The position numbers and the translations under genes were made by a program. The notes under the pieces are model-generated. The model did not search any database. It worked only from the letters and a program-made list of their open reading frames with translations, and was not told the DNA's origin. A stretch of DNA of 64,000 nucleotides, taken from the NCBI RefSeq assembly GCF_012844235.1, contig NZ_JABAGR010000002.1, positions 248,001 to 312,000 on the forward strand. Reading direction: 5' to 3'. The DNA comes from Parafannyhessea umbonata. Lineage in GTDB: Bacteria; Actinomycetota; Coriobacteriia; Coriobacteriales; Atopobiaceae. Positions 43,483 through 52,391 of the stretch are shown here, one piece after another; position 1 is the first letter of the stretch, and each line of letters begins with the position of its first letter.

Positions 43483-46400
43483 GTGTATCTGAAGTCGCTC
43501 ACGCTCAAAGGATTCAAGTCCTTCGCGGACAAGACGCAGCTGGTGTTCGACCCCGGCCTCACGGTCGTGGTCGGGCCTAACGGTAGCGGCAAGTCGAACA
43601 TATCGGACTCGATCCTGTGGGTGCTGGGCGAGCAGAGCGCGAAGATGCTGCGCGGCCAGGCGATGGAGGACGTGATCTTCTCGGGGTCGTCCGGCAGGCA
43701 GGCCGTCGGCCTGGCCGAGGTGACGATCGTACTGGACAACACCGACCACACGCTGCCGATCGACTTCTCGGAGATCGCGATCACGCGCAGGATGTACCGC
43801 TCCGGGGAGTCCGAGTACCTCATCAACGGCGCGCCGTCGCGGCTGCGCGACATCACGGACATCCTGCACGACTCCGGCCTCGGCAAGGACACCCACTCCA
43901 TCATCAGTCAGGGCAAGCTGGACTCCATCCTGGCGAGCCGCCCCGAGGAGCGCCGCGAGCTGGTGGAGGAGGCCGCCGGCATATCGAAGCACCGCCGCCG
44001 CAAGGAGCGCTCGGAGCGAAAGCTGAAGGCGATGCAGGACAACCTGACGCGCGCGAAGGACATCGAGCGCGAGATCAACCGCCAGCTGCGCCCGCTGGAG
44101 CGCCAGGTGGACAAGGCGCGCCACCACCGCGACGTCACGAGGCAGCTGCAGGAGCTCGAGACGACGCTTCTTGTGGACGACCTGCGGCGGCTGCAGGACC
44201 GCTACGGCACGCTCGCCGCGCGCGGCAAGGAGGCGGACGCCGCGATCGAGCTGGCGCAGTACCGCCTGGACGAGAAGAACCGAGACCTCGAGAAGTACCA
44301 GTCCCTACTCGAGCAGAAGGGCATCTTCGTGGGGGACCTAGGCGAGCAGCGCCGCCGCATGCAGGACCTGCTGGGACGCATGGACTCTGACATGCGCCTT
44401 CTGGAGGAAAAGGGCAAGAACATGGTGGAGCGCCTCTCCGAGATGCGCATGAACCTGTCTGCCATGGAGCGACAGTCGCGCGAGGCCGCCGAGGAGCACG
44501 AGCGCGTGGAGGGCGAGTACTCAGACGCACGCGTGGAGGCGGACGACCTGCAGAAGCGCGTGAGCGAGCTTGGGCCCGCGGCTCGCGAGGCGGCGGAGCG
44601 CCGGCGACAGCTGGGCAAGCGCGTGGCGCAGCTCACGGGAGACGTGCGTGCGTCGCAGCGCACGGCGGACGCCGAGACGCTCGCGTTCGCGAAGCTGCGC
44701 GACCAGATCTTGAACGCCGAGGTCGAGGACCAGATGTTCCAGAGTCGCCTGAAGCAGATCGAGGACGGCGCCCAGACGGCGACGGAGGCGCTCGAGAGCA
44801 GGCGCGCGGAACGGGATAGGACGGAGGCGGCGCTGGCAGAGGCCCGCGAGCGGGAGGAAGGCGTTTCTCGGCGCATCCGCGAGTGCAAGGAGGCGGTGTC
44901 GAGGGCACGCTCCGCCGAGGGTGACGCGCGGGGGAGGCTGTCCTCCTCGAAGGCGACGCTTTCCGCTCTGGAGGCCGTGGACCGCCAGACTCAGAACGCG
45001 AGCGCCCTTGTGGCGGCGCTCGCGAAGGCGCGGCCGGACGCGATCGAGTGCCGCGTGGCGGACCTGTTCGAGGCTCCGGCCGAGCTGGAGGGCGTCGTGG
45101 AGTCGCTCTTGGGCGAGGATCTCTCCGCACTCGTGGCGCGCGACGCCGACGGCGTGGTGGGCCTTGTGGAGGAGGCCCTTGGCAAGAGCGCGAAGGGCGC
45201 GGCCACGATCGTGTCGCTCGACGCGGCGCCGGGGACGGCGGACGCTTCAGGTGCCCCGGGCAGGGGCGTCGCGGAGGCGCTCACGGTGAGGGACGGCGCG
45301 CACGCCCTGGTGGACGCCCTGCTGGGGGACGTGAGGCTCGTGGACGGCGTCCGCGAGGCCGTGGAGGCGCACGCGGAGGCGCCCGCGTTCACGTACGTGA
45401 CGCCGCAGGGGGTGACCGTGCTGCCGGACGGGCGCACGACCGTGGGCGCGGCCTCCGGCGCGGAGCAGGGCGCGCTCGAGCGCAAACGCAGAATCCGTGC
45501 GCTGCGCGAGGCGATGCCGGGGCTCGAGGACGCGCTGTCGAAGGCCGGGGAGTCCATCGCCGTGGCCGAGCGCAAGCTTTCCGACGCGCGCGACGAGAGC
45601 GCACGCGTGAAGGGCGACGTCGCGAGGCTGAACGGCGAGCTCTCTTCCGCCACGTCAGAGGTGGGGCGCCTGGAGGCGCAGCTGAGGCAGGCGGAGAGCG
45701 AGCGCGCGCAGGTGAGCAAGAACCGCGCCGCGGCAGCGGAGCGCGCGAGCAAGGCGCGCGAGGAGGTCGAGCGCCACAAGCGAGCCGCCCAGGAGGCGGA
45801 GGATCGCACGAGCGACCTGTCGCGCCAGCTTGAGGAGGCGAGCTCCGAGCGGCAGAAGGCGTCTCGCGAGGAGAGCGAGACGGAGGGCAAGCTCTCCGAC
45901 GCGAAGCTGAAGCTCGCGACCATAGTCGAGCGCAGGAACCACCTGGCCGTGCGCGAGGAGCAGCTTGCCCGCCAGGTGGCGGACCTGGAGAGGCGTCGCA
46001 GGCAGACCGAGGAGAGCTCGCGCGCGCTGGACGTGCTGCGCCTGCGCGTGGAGCCGCTGCACGCGCGCTACGAGGCCGTGCAGGAGCGCGCGCTCGCGTG
46101 GGCCGCGCGCCTGAAGGACCGTGCCTCTCTTGCCGAGGCGGACTCCGACTCGCTGAAGAAGACCATCGCGGACGCGCGCGAGGCCGTGAACCGCGCCTCG
46201 ACGGAGCTCGAGGGCGCGAAGACGGCCGCGAGCGACGTGAGGGTCGAGGTGGGCAAGGTCGAGGTCCAGGTGGAGAACGCCATCAACGACATAGTGTCCC
46301 GCGGCTACGTGCTCGAGGACGCGCTCGCGCTTCCCGAGCCGGAGGACCGCGCGGAGACGGAGCGCGTCGTTTCTCGCCTGAGGCGCGAGCTCCAGAACAT

Positions 46401-47019
46401 CGGGCCCGTGAACGAGGTCGCGATGGACGAGTACGAGCGCCTGAAGAGGCGCAGCGACTACATCGGCGAGCAGGTGGCCGACCTGGAGCAGGCGCGCAAG
46501 GCGCTCACGAAGATCACCGCGGCCATCGAGCGGAAGATGCGCCGGCAGTTCCTGATTGTCTTCGACCAGGTGAACGCGAACTTCTCGGAGATATTCTCGC
46601 TCCTCTTCCCGGGCGGCAAGGCCCACCTGGAGATGACGGACCCGGACCACCTGGACGAGACGGGCGTCGAGATCGTTGCGCAGCCGCAGGGCAAGCGCAT
46701 CCAGAAGATGACGCTCATGAGTGGCGGCGAGAAGTCGCTCACGGCGCTTGCGCTCCTCTTCGCGGTGTACCGCACCAGGACGGTTCCGTTCTACGTGTTC
46801 GACGAGGTCGAGGCGGCGCTGGACGACTCGAACCTCTCGAAGCTGCTCGACGCGATCGAGCGGCTGAAGGAGACGACCCAGCTGATAGTCATTTCCCACC
46901 AGAGGCGCACCATGGAGCAGGCCGACGTGCTGTATGGCGTGTCCATGCAGGCGGACGGCGTGAGCCACGTCGTGAGCCAGCGCCTGGACAAGGAGACAGG
47001 AAAGGTGGTCGAGGCCTGA
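43483..47019 (+). CDS. smc: Chromosome segregation protein SMC
   Basis: An 1178-aa condensin ATPase that organises the chromosome. The N-terminal head has VVVGPNGSGKSNISDSILWVLGEQ (Walker A). Two long coiled-coil arms flank a hinge at about residues 505-650 (around ECRVADLFEAPAELEGVVESLLG). The C-terminal head has LMSGGEKSLTALALLFAVYRTRTVPFYVFDEVEAALDDSNL (signature plus Walker B). Start GTG 43483 is chosen because VYLKSLTLKGFKSF is the invariant SMC N-terminus. The ScpA/ScpB partners are not in this window. ftsY follows after one base. Confidence 0.96.
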   Translation: MYLKSLTLKGFKSFADKTQLVFDPGLTVVVGPNGSGKSNISDSILWVLGEQSAKMLRGQAMEDVIFSGSSGRQAVGLAEVTIVLDNTDHTLPIDFSEIAITRRMYRSGESEYLINGAPSRLRDITDILHDSGLGKDTHSIISQGKLDSILASRPEERRELVEEAAGISKHRRRKERSERKLKAMQDNLTRAKDIEREINRQLRPLERQVDKARHHRDVTRQLQELETTLLVDDLRRLQDRYGTLAARGKEADAAIELAQYRLDEKNRDLEKYQSLLEQKGIFVGDLGEQRRRMQDLLGRMDSDMRLLEEKGKNMVERLSEMRMNLSAMERQSREAAEEHERVEGEYSDARVEADDLQKRVSELGPAAREAAERRRQLGKRVAQLTGDVRASQRTADAETLAFAKLRDQILNAEVEDQMFQSRLKQIEDGAQTATEALESRRAERDRTEAALAEAREREEGVSRRIRECKEAVSRARSAEGDARGRLSSSKATLSALEAVDRQTQNASALVAALAKARPDAIECRVADLFEAPAELEGVVESLLGEDLSALVARDADGVVGLVEEALGKSAKGAATIVSLDAAPGTADASGAPGRGVAEALTVRDGAHALVDALLGDVRLVDGVREAVEAHAEAPAFTYVTPQGVTVLPDGRTTVGAASGAEQGALERKRRIRALREAMPGLEDALSKAGESIAVAERKLSDARDESARVKGDVARLNGELSSATSEVGRLEAQLRQAESERAQVSKNRAAAAERASKAREEVERHKRAAQEAEDRTSDLSRQLEEASSERQKASREESETEGKLSDAKLKLATIVERRNHLAVREEQLARQVADLERRRRQTEESSRALDVLRLRVEPLHARYEAVQERALAWAARLKDRASLAEADSDSLKKTIADAREAVNRASTELEGAKTAASDVRVEVGKVEVQVENAINDIVSRGYVLEDALALPEPEDRAETERVVSRLRRELQNIGPVNEVAMDEYERLKRRSDYIGEQVADLEQARKALTKITAAIERKMRRQFLIVFDQVNANFSEIFSLLFPGGKAHLEMTDPDHLDETGVEIVAQPQGKRIQKMTLMSGGEKSLTALALLFAVYRTRTVPFYVFDEVEAALDDSNLSKLLDAIERLKETTQLIVISHQRRTMEQADVLYGVSMQADGVSHVVSQRLDKETGKVVEA

Positions 47020-47020
47020 C

Positions 47021-47926
47021 ATGGGCATGTTCGACAGTCTTAAGCGCGGCCTTGCGCGATCGCGCGAGGCGCTCTCGGAAGTGTTCTACATGGGCGGCGA
47101 GGTGGACGAGGACTTCTGGGAGGACCTCGAGGACCGGCTGGTCATGGGCGACATGGGTGCCGAGGTCGCCATGCAGGTGACCGACGACCTGCGCGAGCAG
47201 GCGGCACGCGAGGGCCTGAAGTCCGCGCGCCAGCTGCGCGACGCGCTCGCGAGGCGCCTGGCAGCGGAGTTCGCCAAGGCGGAGTGCGACCCGTTCGAGG
47301 ACGTGCCGTCCTGCGTGCTGTTCGTGGGCATCAACGGCGCGGGCAAGACCACGACGGTCGGCAAGCTCGCCGGCGTCGCGAGGTCCGAGGGCAAGAGCTG
47401 CCTCATCGGCGGCGCCGACACGTTCCGCGCGGCCGCGATCGAGCAGCTCGAGGTGTGGGGCCAGCGCTCCGGCGTCGAGGTCGTCACGCGCGAGCGCGGG
47501 GCCGACCCCGCGAGCGTGTGCTACGACGTGCTGGACCGTGCCGAGAAGGACGGCACCCAGCTGGTGCTTATCGATACGGCGGGCAGGCTCCACACGAGCC
47601 CGGAGCTCATGCGTGAGCTGGAGAAGGTCGTGCGCGTGACGCGCAAGCGCGCGAGCATCCCCGTGCGGGTCGTGCTCGTGATCGACGCGACGACCGGCCA
47701 GAACGGCCTGAACCAGGCGAAGGAGTTCAACTCGGCGCTCGACCTGGACGGGCTCATTGTCACGAAGCTGGACGGCACCGCGAAGGGCGGCATCGCCGTC
47801 GCGATATCGCACGACCTCAACCTCCCCATCTACCGCATCGGCGTGGGAGAGGGGATCGACGACCTTCAGACCTTTGACGCCATGGACTTCGCCCGCGCAC
47901 TCGTGGGCGAGGGAGAGGGGGAGTAA
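47021..47926 (+). CDS. ftsY: Signal recognition particle receptor FtsY
   Basis: A 301-aa SRP GTPase receptor. The N-terminal helical domain is short and lacks the long acidic A domain of E. coli. The G domain has FVGINGAGKTTTVGKLA (G1), GGADTFRAAAIEQLEVW, LIDTAGRLHTSPELM, VIDATTGQNGLNQA and TKLDGTAKGG. It docks ribosome-SRP complexes at the membrane and acts with Ffh, encoded 6 bases downstream. ATG 47021 is one base after the smc stop. Confidence 0.96.
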   Translation: MGMFDSLKRGLARSREALSEVFYMGGEVDEDFWEDLEDRLVMGDMGAEVAMQVTDDLREQAAREGLKSARQLRDALARRLAAEFAKAECDPFEDVPSCVLFVGINGAGKTTTVGKLAGVARSEGKSCLIGGADTFRAAAIEQLEVWGQRSGVEVVTRERGADPASVCYDVLDRAEKDGTQLVLIDTAGRLHTSPELMRELEKVVRVTRKRASIPVRVVLVIDATTGQNGLNQAKEFNSALDLDGLIVTKLDGTAKGGIAVAISHDLNLPIYRIGVGEGIDDLQTFDAMDFARALVGEGEGE

Positions 47927-47932
47927 GACCTC

Positions 47933-49312
47933 ATGTTCAACAGCCTTTCCGACCGACTTCAGGACACGTTCGGCAAGCTACGCGGCAAGGGCCGCCTGAC
48001 GGAGGACGACATCAACACCGCCATGCGCGAGATCCGCATGGCGCTTCTCGAGGCGGACGTGAACTACCGTGTCGTGAAGAAGTTCGTGGCGGAATGCAAG
48101 GAAAAGTGCATGACCGCCGAGGTGCTCGAATCGCTCTCGCCCGCGCAGAACGTCGTGCGCATCGTGCTGGACCAGCTGACCGAGCTCCTTGGCACGACCG
48201 AGTCGAAGCTCGTCCTCGCGCAGAACCGCACCCCGAACGTGATCATGCTCGTGGGCCTGCAGGGCTCCGGCAAGACGACCGCCGCGGCGAAGCTCGCGTT
48301 CCTGCTGAAGCGTCAGGGCCACAGCCCGCTTCTGGCCGCGTGCGACGTGCATCGTCCCGCAGCCGCCGACCAGCTCGAGACCCTTGGCAACGAGATTGGC
48401 GTGAAGGTCTATCGCGGCGACGGCAAGGACGCGGTCAAGGTCGCCCGCGAGTCCATCCAGAGCGCCGTCGACGGGCTGAACGACATCGTGATCGTGGACA
48501 CGGCCGGCCGCCTGCAGATAGACGAGCAGATGATGCAGGAGGCCGTCGACATCAAGAACGCGGTGAAGCCCGATCAGGTCCTCATGGTGGTGGATGCCAT
48601 GACCGGCCAGGACATCGTGAACGTGGTGAGCGAGTTCGCGAACCGCGTCGACTTCGACGGCGTCATCATGTCCAAGCTCGACGGCGACGCCCGTGGCGGC
48701 GGCGCCCTCTCGGTCCGCGAGGTCACCGGCAAACCCATCAAGTTCGTCTCGATGGGCGAGAAGCCCGACTCCCTCGAGGTGTTCCACCCCGACCGCATGG
48801 CGAAGCGCATCCTCGGAATGGGCGACGTCGTCAGCATCATCGAGGAGGCCCAGAGGGTAACGGACCAGAAGGACATCGACGACGCCGAGCGCATGCTGCG
48901 CGAGGGCTTCACGATGGACGACATGCTCACCCAGATGCAGCAGATCCGGAAGATGGGCGGACTCAAGAAGATCCTGGCATCACTCCCGGGCGGGGAGCGC
49001 GCCCTCGAGCAGGCGGGTGGCGCCGTCTCCGACGAGCAGATCACGCGCATCGAGGCCATGATCCACTCCATGACGAAGCAGGAGCGCGCGAAGCCCAAGA
49101 CCATAAACGGCCAGAGGCGCAAGCGCATCGCAAAGGGCTCCGGCAGGTCCGTCCAGGAGGTGAACCAGCTCCTGAAGCAGTGGTCCGAGATGGAAAAGAT
49201 GATGGGCAAGATGCGACAGCTCACCAACGGAGGCGGCAACTCCCGCAAGGCGCGCCGCCAGATGACCAACATGATGCGCAACATGGGCATGGGCGGAAAG
49301 ATGCCGTTCTAG
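47933..49312 (+). CDS. ffh: Signal recognition particle protein Ffh
   Basis: A 459-aa SRP54 protein. The N domain is FNSLSDRLQDTFGKLRGKG. The G domain has LVGLQGSGKTTAAAKLA, ACDVHRPAAADQL, VDTAGRLQIDEQMM and SKLDGDARGGGALS. The Met-rich M domain follows (TMDDMLTQMQQIRKMGGLKKI, then the GKMRQLTNGGG end), ending in MMRNMGMGGKMPF. It binds signal sequences with the 4.5S RNA. The RNA gene is not evident in this window. A terminator lies downstream. Confidence 0.96.
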   Translation: MFNSLSDRLQDTFGKLRGKGRLTEDDINTAMREIRMALLEADVNYRVVKKFVAECKEKCMTAEVLESLSPAQNVVRIVLDQLTELLGTTESKLVLAQNRTPNVIMLVGLQGSGKTTAAAKLAFLLKRQGHSPLLAACDVHRPAAADQLETLGNEIGVKVYRGDGKDAVKVARESIQSAVDGLNDIVIVDTAGRLQIDEQMMQEAVDIKNAVKPDQVLMVVDAMTGQDIVNVVSEFANRVDFDGVIMSKLDGDARGGGALSVREVTGKPIKFVSMGEKPDSLEVFHPDRMAKRILGMGDVVSIIEEAQRVTDQKDIDDAERMLREGFTMDDMLTQMQQIRKMGGLKKILASLPGGERALEQAGGAVSDEQITRIEAMIHSMTKQERAKPKTINGQRRKRIAKGSGRSVQEVNQLLKQWSEMEKMMGKMRQLTNGGGNSRKARRQMTNMMRNMGMGGKMPF

Positions 49313-49346
49313 TTCGGTGCGCTCCCAAGAGTTCAGCTGCTATGGC

Positions 49347-49387
49347 GGACCGAATCTCCCGTTGGGGGGTTCGGCCCGTCTTTTGTT
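49347..49387 (+). terminator. Terminator of the smc-ftsY-ffh run
   Basis: Arms GGACCGAA (49347-49354) and TTCGGCCC (49370-49377), with inner C/G pairs and one mismatch, are followed by GTCTTTTG. Confidence 0.7.
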
Positions 49388-49410
49388 GTGAGTGTCACTC
49401 AAGATCATCC

Positions 49411-49582
49411 GCGGGTGTGTGCGTGGAGGCGGGGGTGCCGCGGGTACGCACCCGCGGCGAGTTTGCACGCTTCCGCAATGTCGCCCCCGGTGTGTGCGGG
49501 GGCGTTCAGGCCGCGGGTACGCACCCGCACCAAGTTCGCACGATTCTGCAAGGTCGGGCCGTGTGCGTGCAGCGCTGGCGGG
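49411..49582. repeat. Imperfect 73-bp tandem repeat with a palindromic core
   Basis: Two units start at 49437 and 49510 with GCCGCGGGTACGCACCCGC; 40 of the first 47 bases match. A partial third copy of the GGTGTGTGCG part lies upstream at 49414. Each unit contains the hairpin-forming core GCGGGT/ACCCGC. No gene is visible in 49313-49671, which otherwise holds the two flanking terminators. Confidence 0.75.
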
Positions 49583-49599
49583 CCGAGACGCACGCTTGC

Positions 49600-49637
49600 A
49601 AAAGAGGCGGTCGGAACCTTATGGATCCGACCACCTC
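49600..49637 (-). terminator. Terminator of the L,D-transpeptidase gene
   Basis: Arms GAGGCGGTCGGA (49604-49615) and TCCGACCACCTC (49626-49637) form a 12-bp stem with one mismatch, followed on the minus strand by TTTTGC. Confidence 0.8.
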
Positions 49638-49671
49638 GCTGGGCTCGCAGCTCGTCCTGCGCAACCTTCTT

Positions 49672-51357
49672 CTAGGAGTGCACCACCACGACGTCGCCAA
49701 CCTTAGTCATGTCGTACAGCTGCTTTGCGGCGGCAGCGGGGAGGTTGATGCATCCGTGACTACCGTTGCCCTGGTAGACGGTGCCTCCAAACGTAGCCCT
49801 CCACGGGGCGTCGTGGAATGCCACCAGGTTGGTTATGAACGGCATCCAATAGTTCACGTGGCTCGTGTAGTCGGGCTCTCCGTCGTGGTTCTCGTCCAGT
49901 CCCTTCAGCGTCTGGTTCGTGCCCTTGTTGCCGTTGATGGAGTAGACGCCAGTGGGGGTTGCGTGGTCCTCGGTCGGGTCGCCAGAGACGAAGTCGCTCT
50001 CCCAGATGACCTTGCCTCCGTCGTAGAAGCGCACGTGCTGCTCGGTGAGGTCGACGTCCAGGTACCTGCTTCCCCAGTCGGCTCCGCCGGGATTCCATTC
50101 GGAGGCCTTCTGGGACCACGGCACGTCGAAGCTGGCCTCCTTCGCACCCTCGATGTTGGACGCGAGTGTGGAGGCGAGCTTGTCGCCGTCGACGCTCCAT
50201 CCGTAGGTTCCCCCGGAGACCGTGACCTGCTTGCCGTCCGCGCGCTGGTACTTGCGCTCCGCACCGACGGTGTTGAGCGACTTCGCGAGGTCGCCGGAGG
50301 CCCACTGCTTAATGGCGTCGGTGTTGAGCGAGACGGACAGGTCGTCGCCGAACGTAATCCACTGCGCGATGGTCTTGGGCTCCACCGTCGTGACGTCCTT
50401 GCCGTTAGCGGTGAGCGTCTGCTTCGCGGCGACGTACTTGTTCGCGGTCTCGATGGCCTTGGCGAGCTCGGTGCTCTCGGAGGTGTACTTCGGCTGAACG
50501 AGCTCGGACTCGCCAAGCCCGAGGTCGGACTTGCCCTGCAGGATCGCCTTGCGAACAGCCTTCAAGACGGCGTCCGCATCCACGGCGGTCCCGGCCTTCT
50601 CCTTCACGATGACGAACTTGCCCTGCTTCTCGTCGAAGGATGCGGTGGCGCTCTGCGGCTGCGTCGCGCTCTGGTTCGCGGAGTCGACAGCCGCCTTCAC
50701 GATCGCCGCGAGCTTCTCCTTGCTGTAGCTCACGTCCGCCTTCGCCGAGAGGTCGTTTCCGGTGAAGATGCTCACGGGCCATGCCCAGACGTTCACCTTC
50801 GACATGGTGTCCGCGGCGTACGCCGAGGTGTCGAACTTAAGGTCGATGTCCTTGCCCGTGAGCGAGAGGCTCACGTTGTCCCCGCTGGCGGAAAGCGAGT
50901 AGCTGCTCAGCTTGTCGGACATCTCCCTCGCGACGGCATCCGTGGTCTTGAACGCGACGGACTCGCCGTTGATGGTGGTGTTCGGCATGTAAATGTGGGA
51001 CCAAAGGGCGCATCCGCCCAGATAGACAGCGCAGACGGCTCCCAAGGCGATAGCCACCGCCTTTCCGTGGCCGCCTTTGCGGCCGCGCGAGGCAGTGCCC
51101 TGCTCGTGGATGCGCATCGCCTCCTGGTCAAGGTGCGGGTCATGCGCCGCGACGGCGCCCGTCGCGGGCATCGCGGGTGCCGGTTTCGTGGTGGTCCTTC
51201 CCGCCCGGGTCCCGTTTGCGGGCTGGCTGAAGTGCGAGCCGCGCGCTGCCCTGCCAGAGGGCTTGGCTCCTTGCCGCGACGAGGGTTGTACGACCTTCTC
51301 GCCCCGCGCGTTGATGACGTCGATGCGCTGGCGCTGCGGTCTCTGCTTGTCGGTCAC
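49672..51357 (-). CDS. L,D-transpeptidase (YkuD) with N-terminal membrane anchor
   Basis: A 561-aa cell-wall enzyme. A basic, disordered cytoplasmic N-terminus (about 1-95) is followed by one membrane helix (VAIALGAVCAVYLGGCALW), a repeated extracellular region typical of the putative peptidoglycan-binding domain (about 120-400), and a C-terminal YkuD domain: VAFHDAPWRATFGGTVYQGNGSHGCINLP, with catalytic Cys in SHGCIN. It would form 3-3 peptidoglycan cross-links or attach proteins to the wall. Start GTG 51357 has AGAGG upstream. Its terminator lies at 49600-49637. It converges with the ffh run and diverges from the TrmH-like gene. Confidence 0.93.
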   Translation of the reverse strand: MTDKQRPQRQRIDVINARGEKVVQPSSRQGAKPSGRAARGSHFSQPANGTRAGRTTTKPAPAMPATGAVAAHDPHLDQEAMRIHEQGTASRGRKGGHGKAVAIALGAVCAVYLGGCALWSHIYMPNTTINGESVAFKTTDAVAREMSDKLSSYSLSASGDNVSLSLTGKDIDLKFDTSAYAADTMSKVNVWAWPVSIFTGNDLSAKADVSYSKEKLAAIVKAAVDSANQSATQPQSATASFDEKQGKFVIVKEKAGTAVDADAVLKAVRKAILQGKSDLGLGESELVQPKYTSESTELAKAIETANKYVAAKQTLTANGKDVTTVEPKTIAQWITFGDDLSVSLNTDAIKQWASGDLAKSLNTVGAERKYQRADGKQVTVSGGTYGWSVDGDKLASTLASNIEGAKEASFDVPWSQKASEWNPGGADWGSRYLDVDLTEQHVRFYDGGKVIWESDFVSGDPTEDHATPTGVYSINGNKGTNQTLKGLDENHDGEPDYTSHVNYWMPFITNLVAFHDAPWRATFGGTVYQGNGSHGCINLPAAAAKQLYDMTKVGDVVVVHS

Positions 51358-51464
51358 GTTATGCCTCTGATTCCATGGTCGATGCGGCTCCTTTGGGGCC
51401 GCGGATTCTCAGGGTTACAATTCTATCCAAACGGCTCGGCCTCTAACGAATGGTGACGAACTCA

Positions 51465-52307
51465 ATGGCAATTTCACGCATCAAAGACCTCTCCGACAGT
51501 CGGCTCGATCCCTACCTGCGCCTTTCCGAGCGTCAGCTCAGGAGCGTCCTTCATCCGGACGAGGCCCTCGTGATACTGGAATCCCTGTTCGTGATCAAGC
51601 TCGCGTTCGAGAGGGGATTGGACGTGGTGTCGGTTCTGGTGGACGAGCGCCACGTGGACGCGCTGGAGCGCGCCGTTCCCCGCCTGGGCGAGAAGGACGT
51701 GGACGTCCTGGTCGCGGATAGGGGCCTGCTGAGCCAGGTGACGGGCTTCAACGTCACGAGGGGCTACATGGCGGCCGCGCGCCGGCCGGCCGCGAGGGGC
51801 CTTCGCGACGTGCTCGAGGGCGCGCGGTCCGTCGCGGTGCTCGAGGGCCTTGTGGACGTGAGCAACCTGGGGGCGATCTTCAGGAACGCGGCCGCCCTGG
51901 GCGTTGACGGCATCGTGCTCGCGCCGGAGTGCGCAGACCCCCTCAACAGGCGCGCGGTGCGTGTGTCAATGGGGAACGTGTTCCTGGTGCCATGGGCCGT
52001 CGCTCCTCGCCCGTGGCCGGGGGCGCTTCTGGGCGAGCTTCGCCAGAGGGGGTTCGAAACGGTTGCGATGGCGCTGGACGAGAGGGCCGTGCGCATGGAC
52101 GACCCGTCGCTTCGGAACCCGTCGCTTCGGAAGAGCCAGGGGACGGCGCTCTTCTTCGGGACGGAGGGCACGGGGCTCACGCGGCCGGTGCTCGACGGCG
52201 TGGACCGGACCGTAATCATCCCCATGGCGCGCGGGGTGGACTCGCTCAACGTAGCGGCAAGCTCCGCGGTTGCGTTCTGGGAGCTGTTTGCGCGCCGTCG
52301 TGGCTAA
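51465..52307 (+). CDS. SpoU/TrmH-type RNA 2'-O-methyltransferase
   Basis: A 280-aa methyltransferase of the SPOUT (TrmH/SpoU) class. The knot motifs are NLGAIFRNAAALGVDGIVL (motif 1), LFFGTEGTGLTRPVLDGVD (motif 2) and IPMARGVDSLNVAASSAVAFWELF (motif 3). The N-terminal substrate-binding part (SVLHPDEALVILESLFVIKLAFERG) resembles rRNA 2'-O-methyltransferases. The target nucleotide is unknown. ATG 51465 or ATG 51450 may be used; neither has a strong ribosome-binding site. A perfect 15-bp tandem duplication in the gene gives the peptide DPSLRNPSLRKS. Confidence 0.88.
   Translation: MAISRIKDLSDSRLDPYLRLSERQLRSVLHPDEALVILESLFVIKLAFERGLDVVSVLVDERHVDALERAVPRLGEKDVDVLVADRGLLSQVTGFNVTRGYMAAARRPAARGLRDVLEGARSVAVLEGLVDVSNLGAIFRNAAALGVDGIVLAPECADPLNRRAVRVSMGNVFLVPWAVAPRPWPGALLGELRQRGFETVAMALDERAVRMDDPSLRNPSLRKSQGTALFFGTEGTGLTRPVLDGVDRTVIIPMARGVDSLNVAASSAVAFWELFARRRG
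52103..52132 (+). repeat. Perfect 15-bp tandem duplication within the SpoU gene
   Basis: CCCGTCGCTTCGGAA at 52103-52117 is repeated exactly at 52118-52132. It is in frame and adds five residues to a surface-type segment between the methyltransferase motifs. Confidence 0.9.
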
Positions 52308-52391
52308 AGACCCTACCTTTGGGTATGAATGGGAAAAGTCGTGCGGCCCGCAGGGTGGCCGCACAGTGCGGACAAACCGATTAGGACGGAT

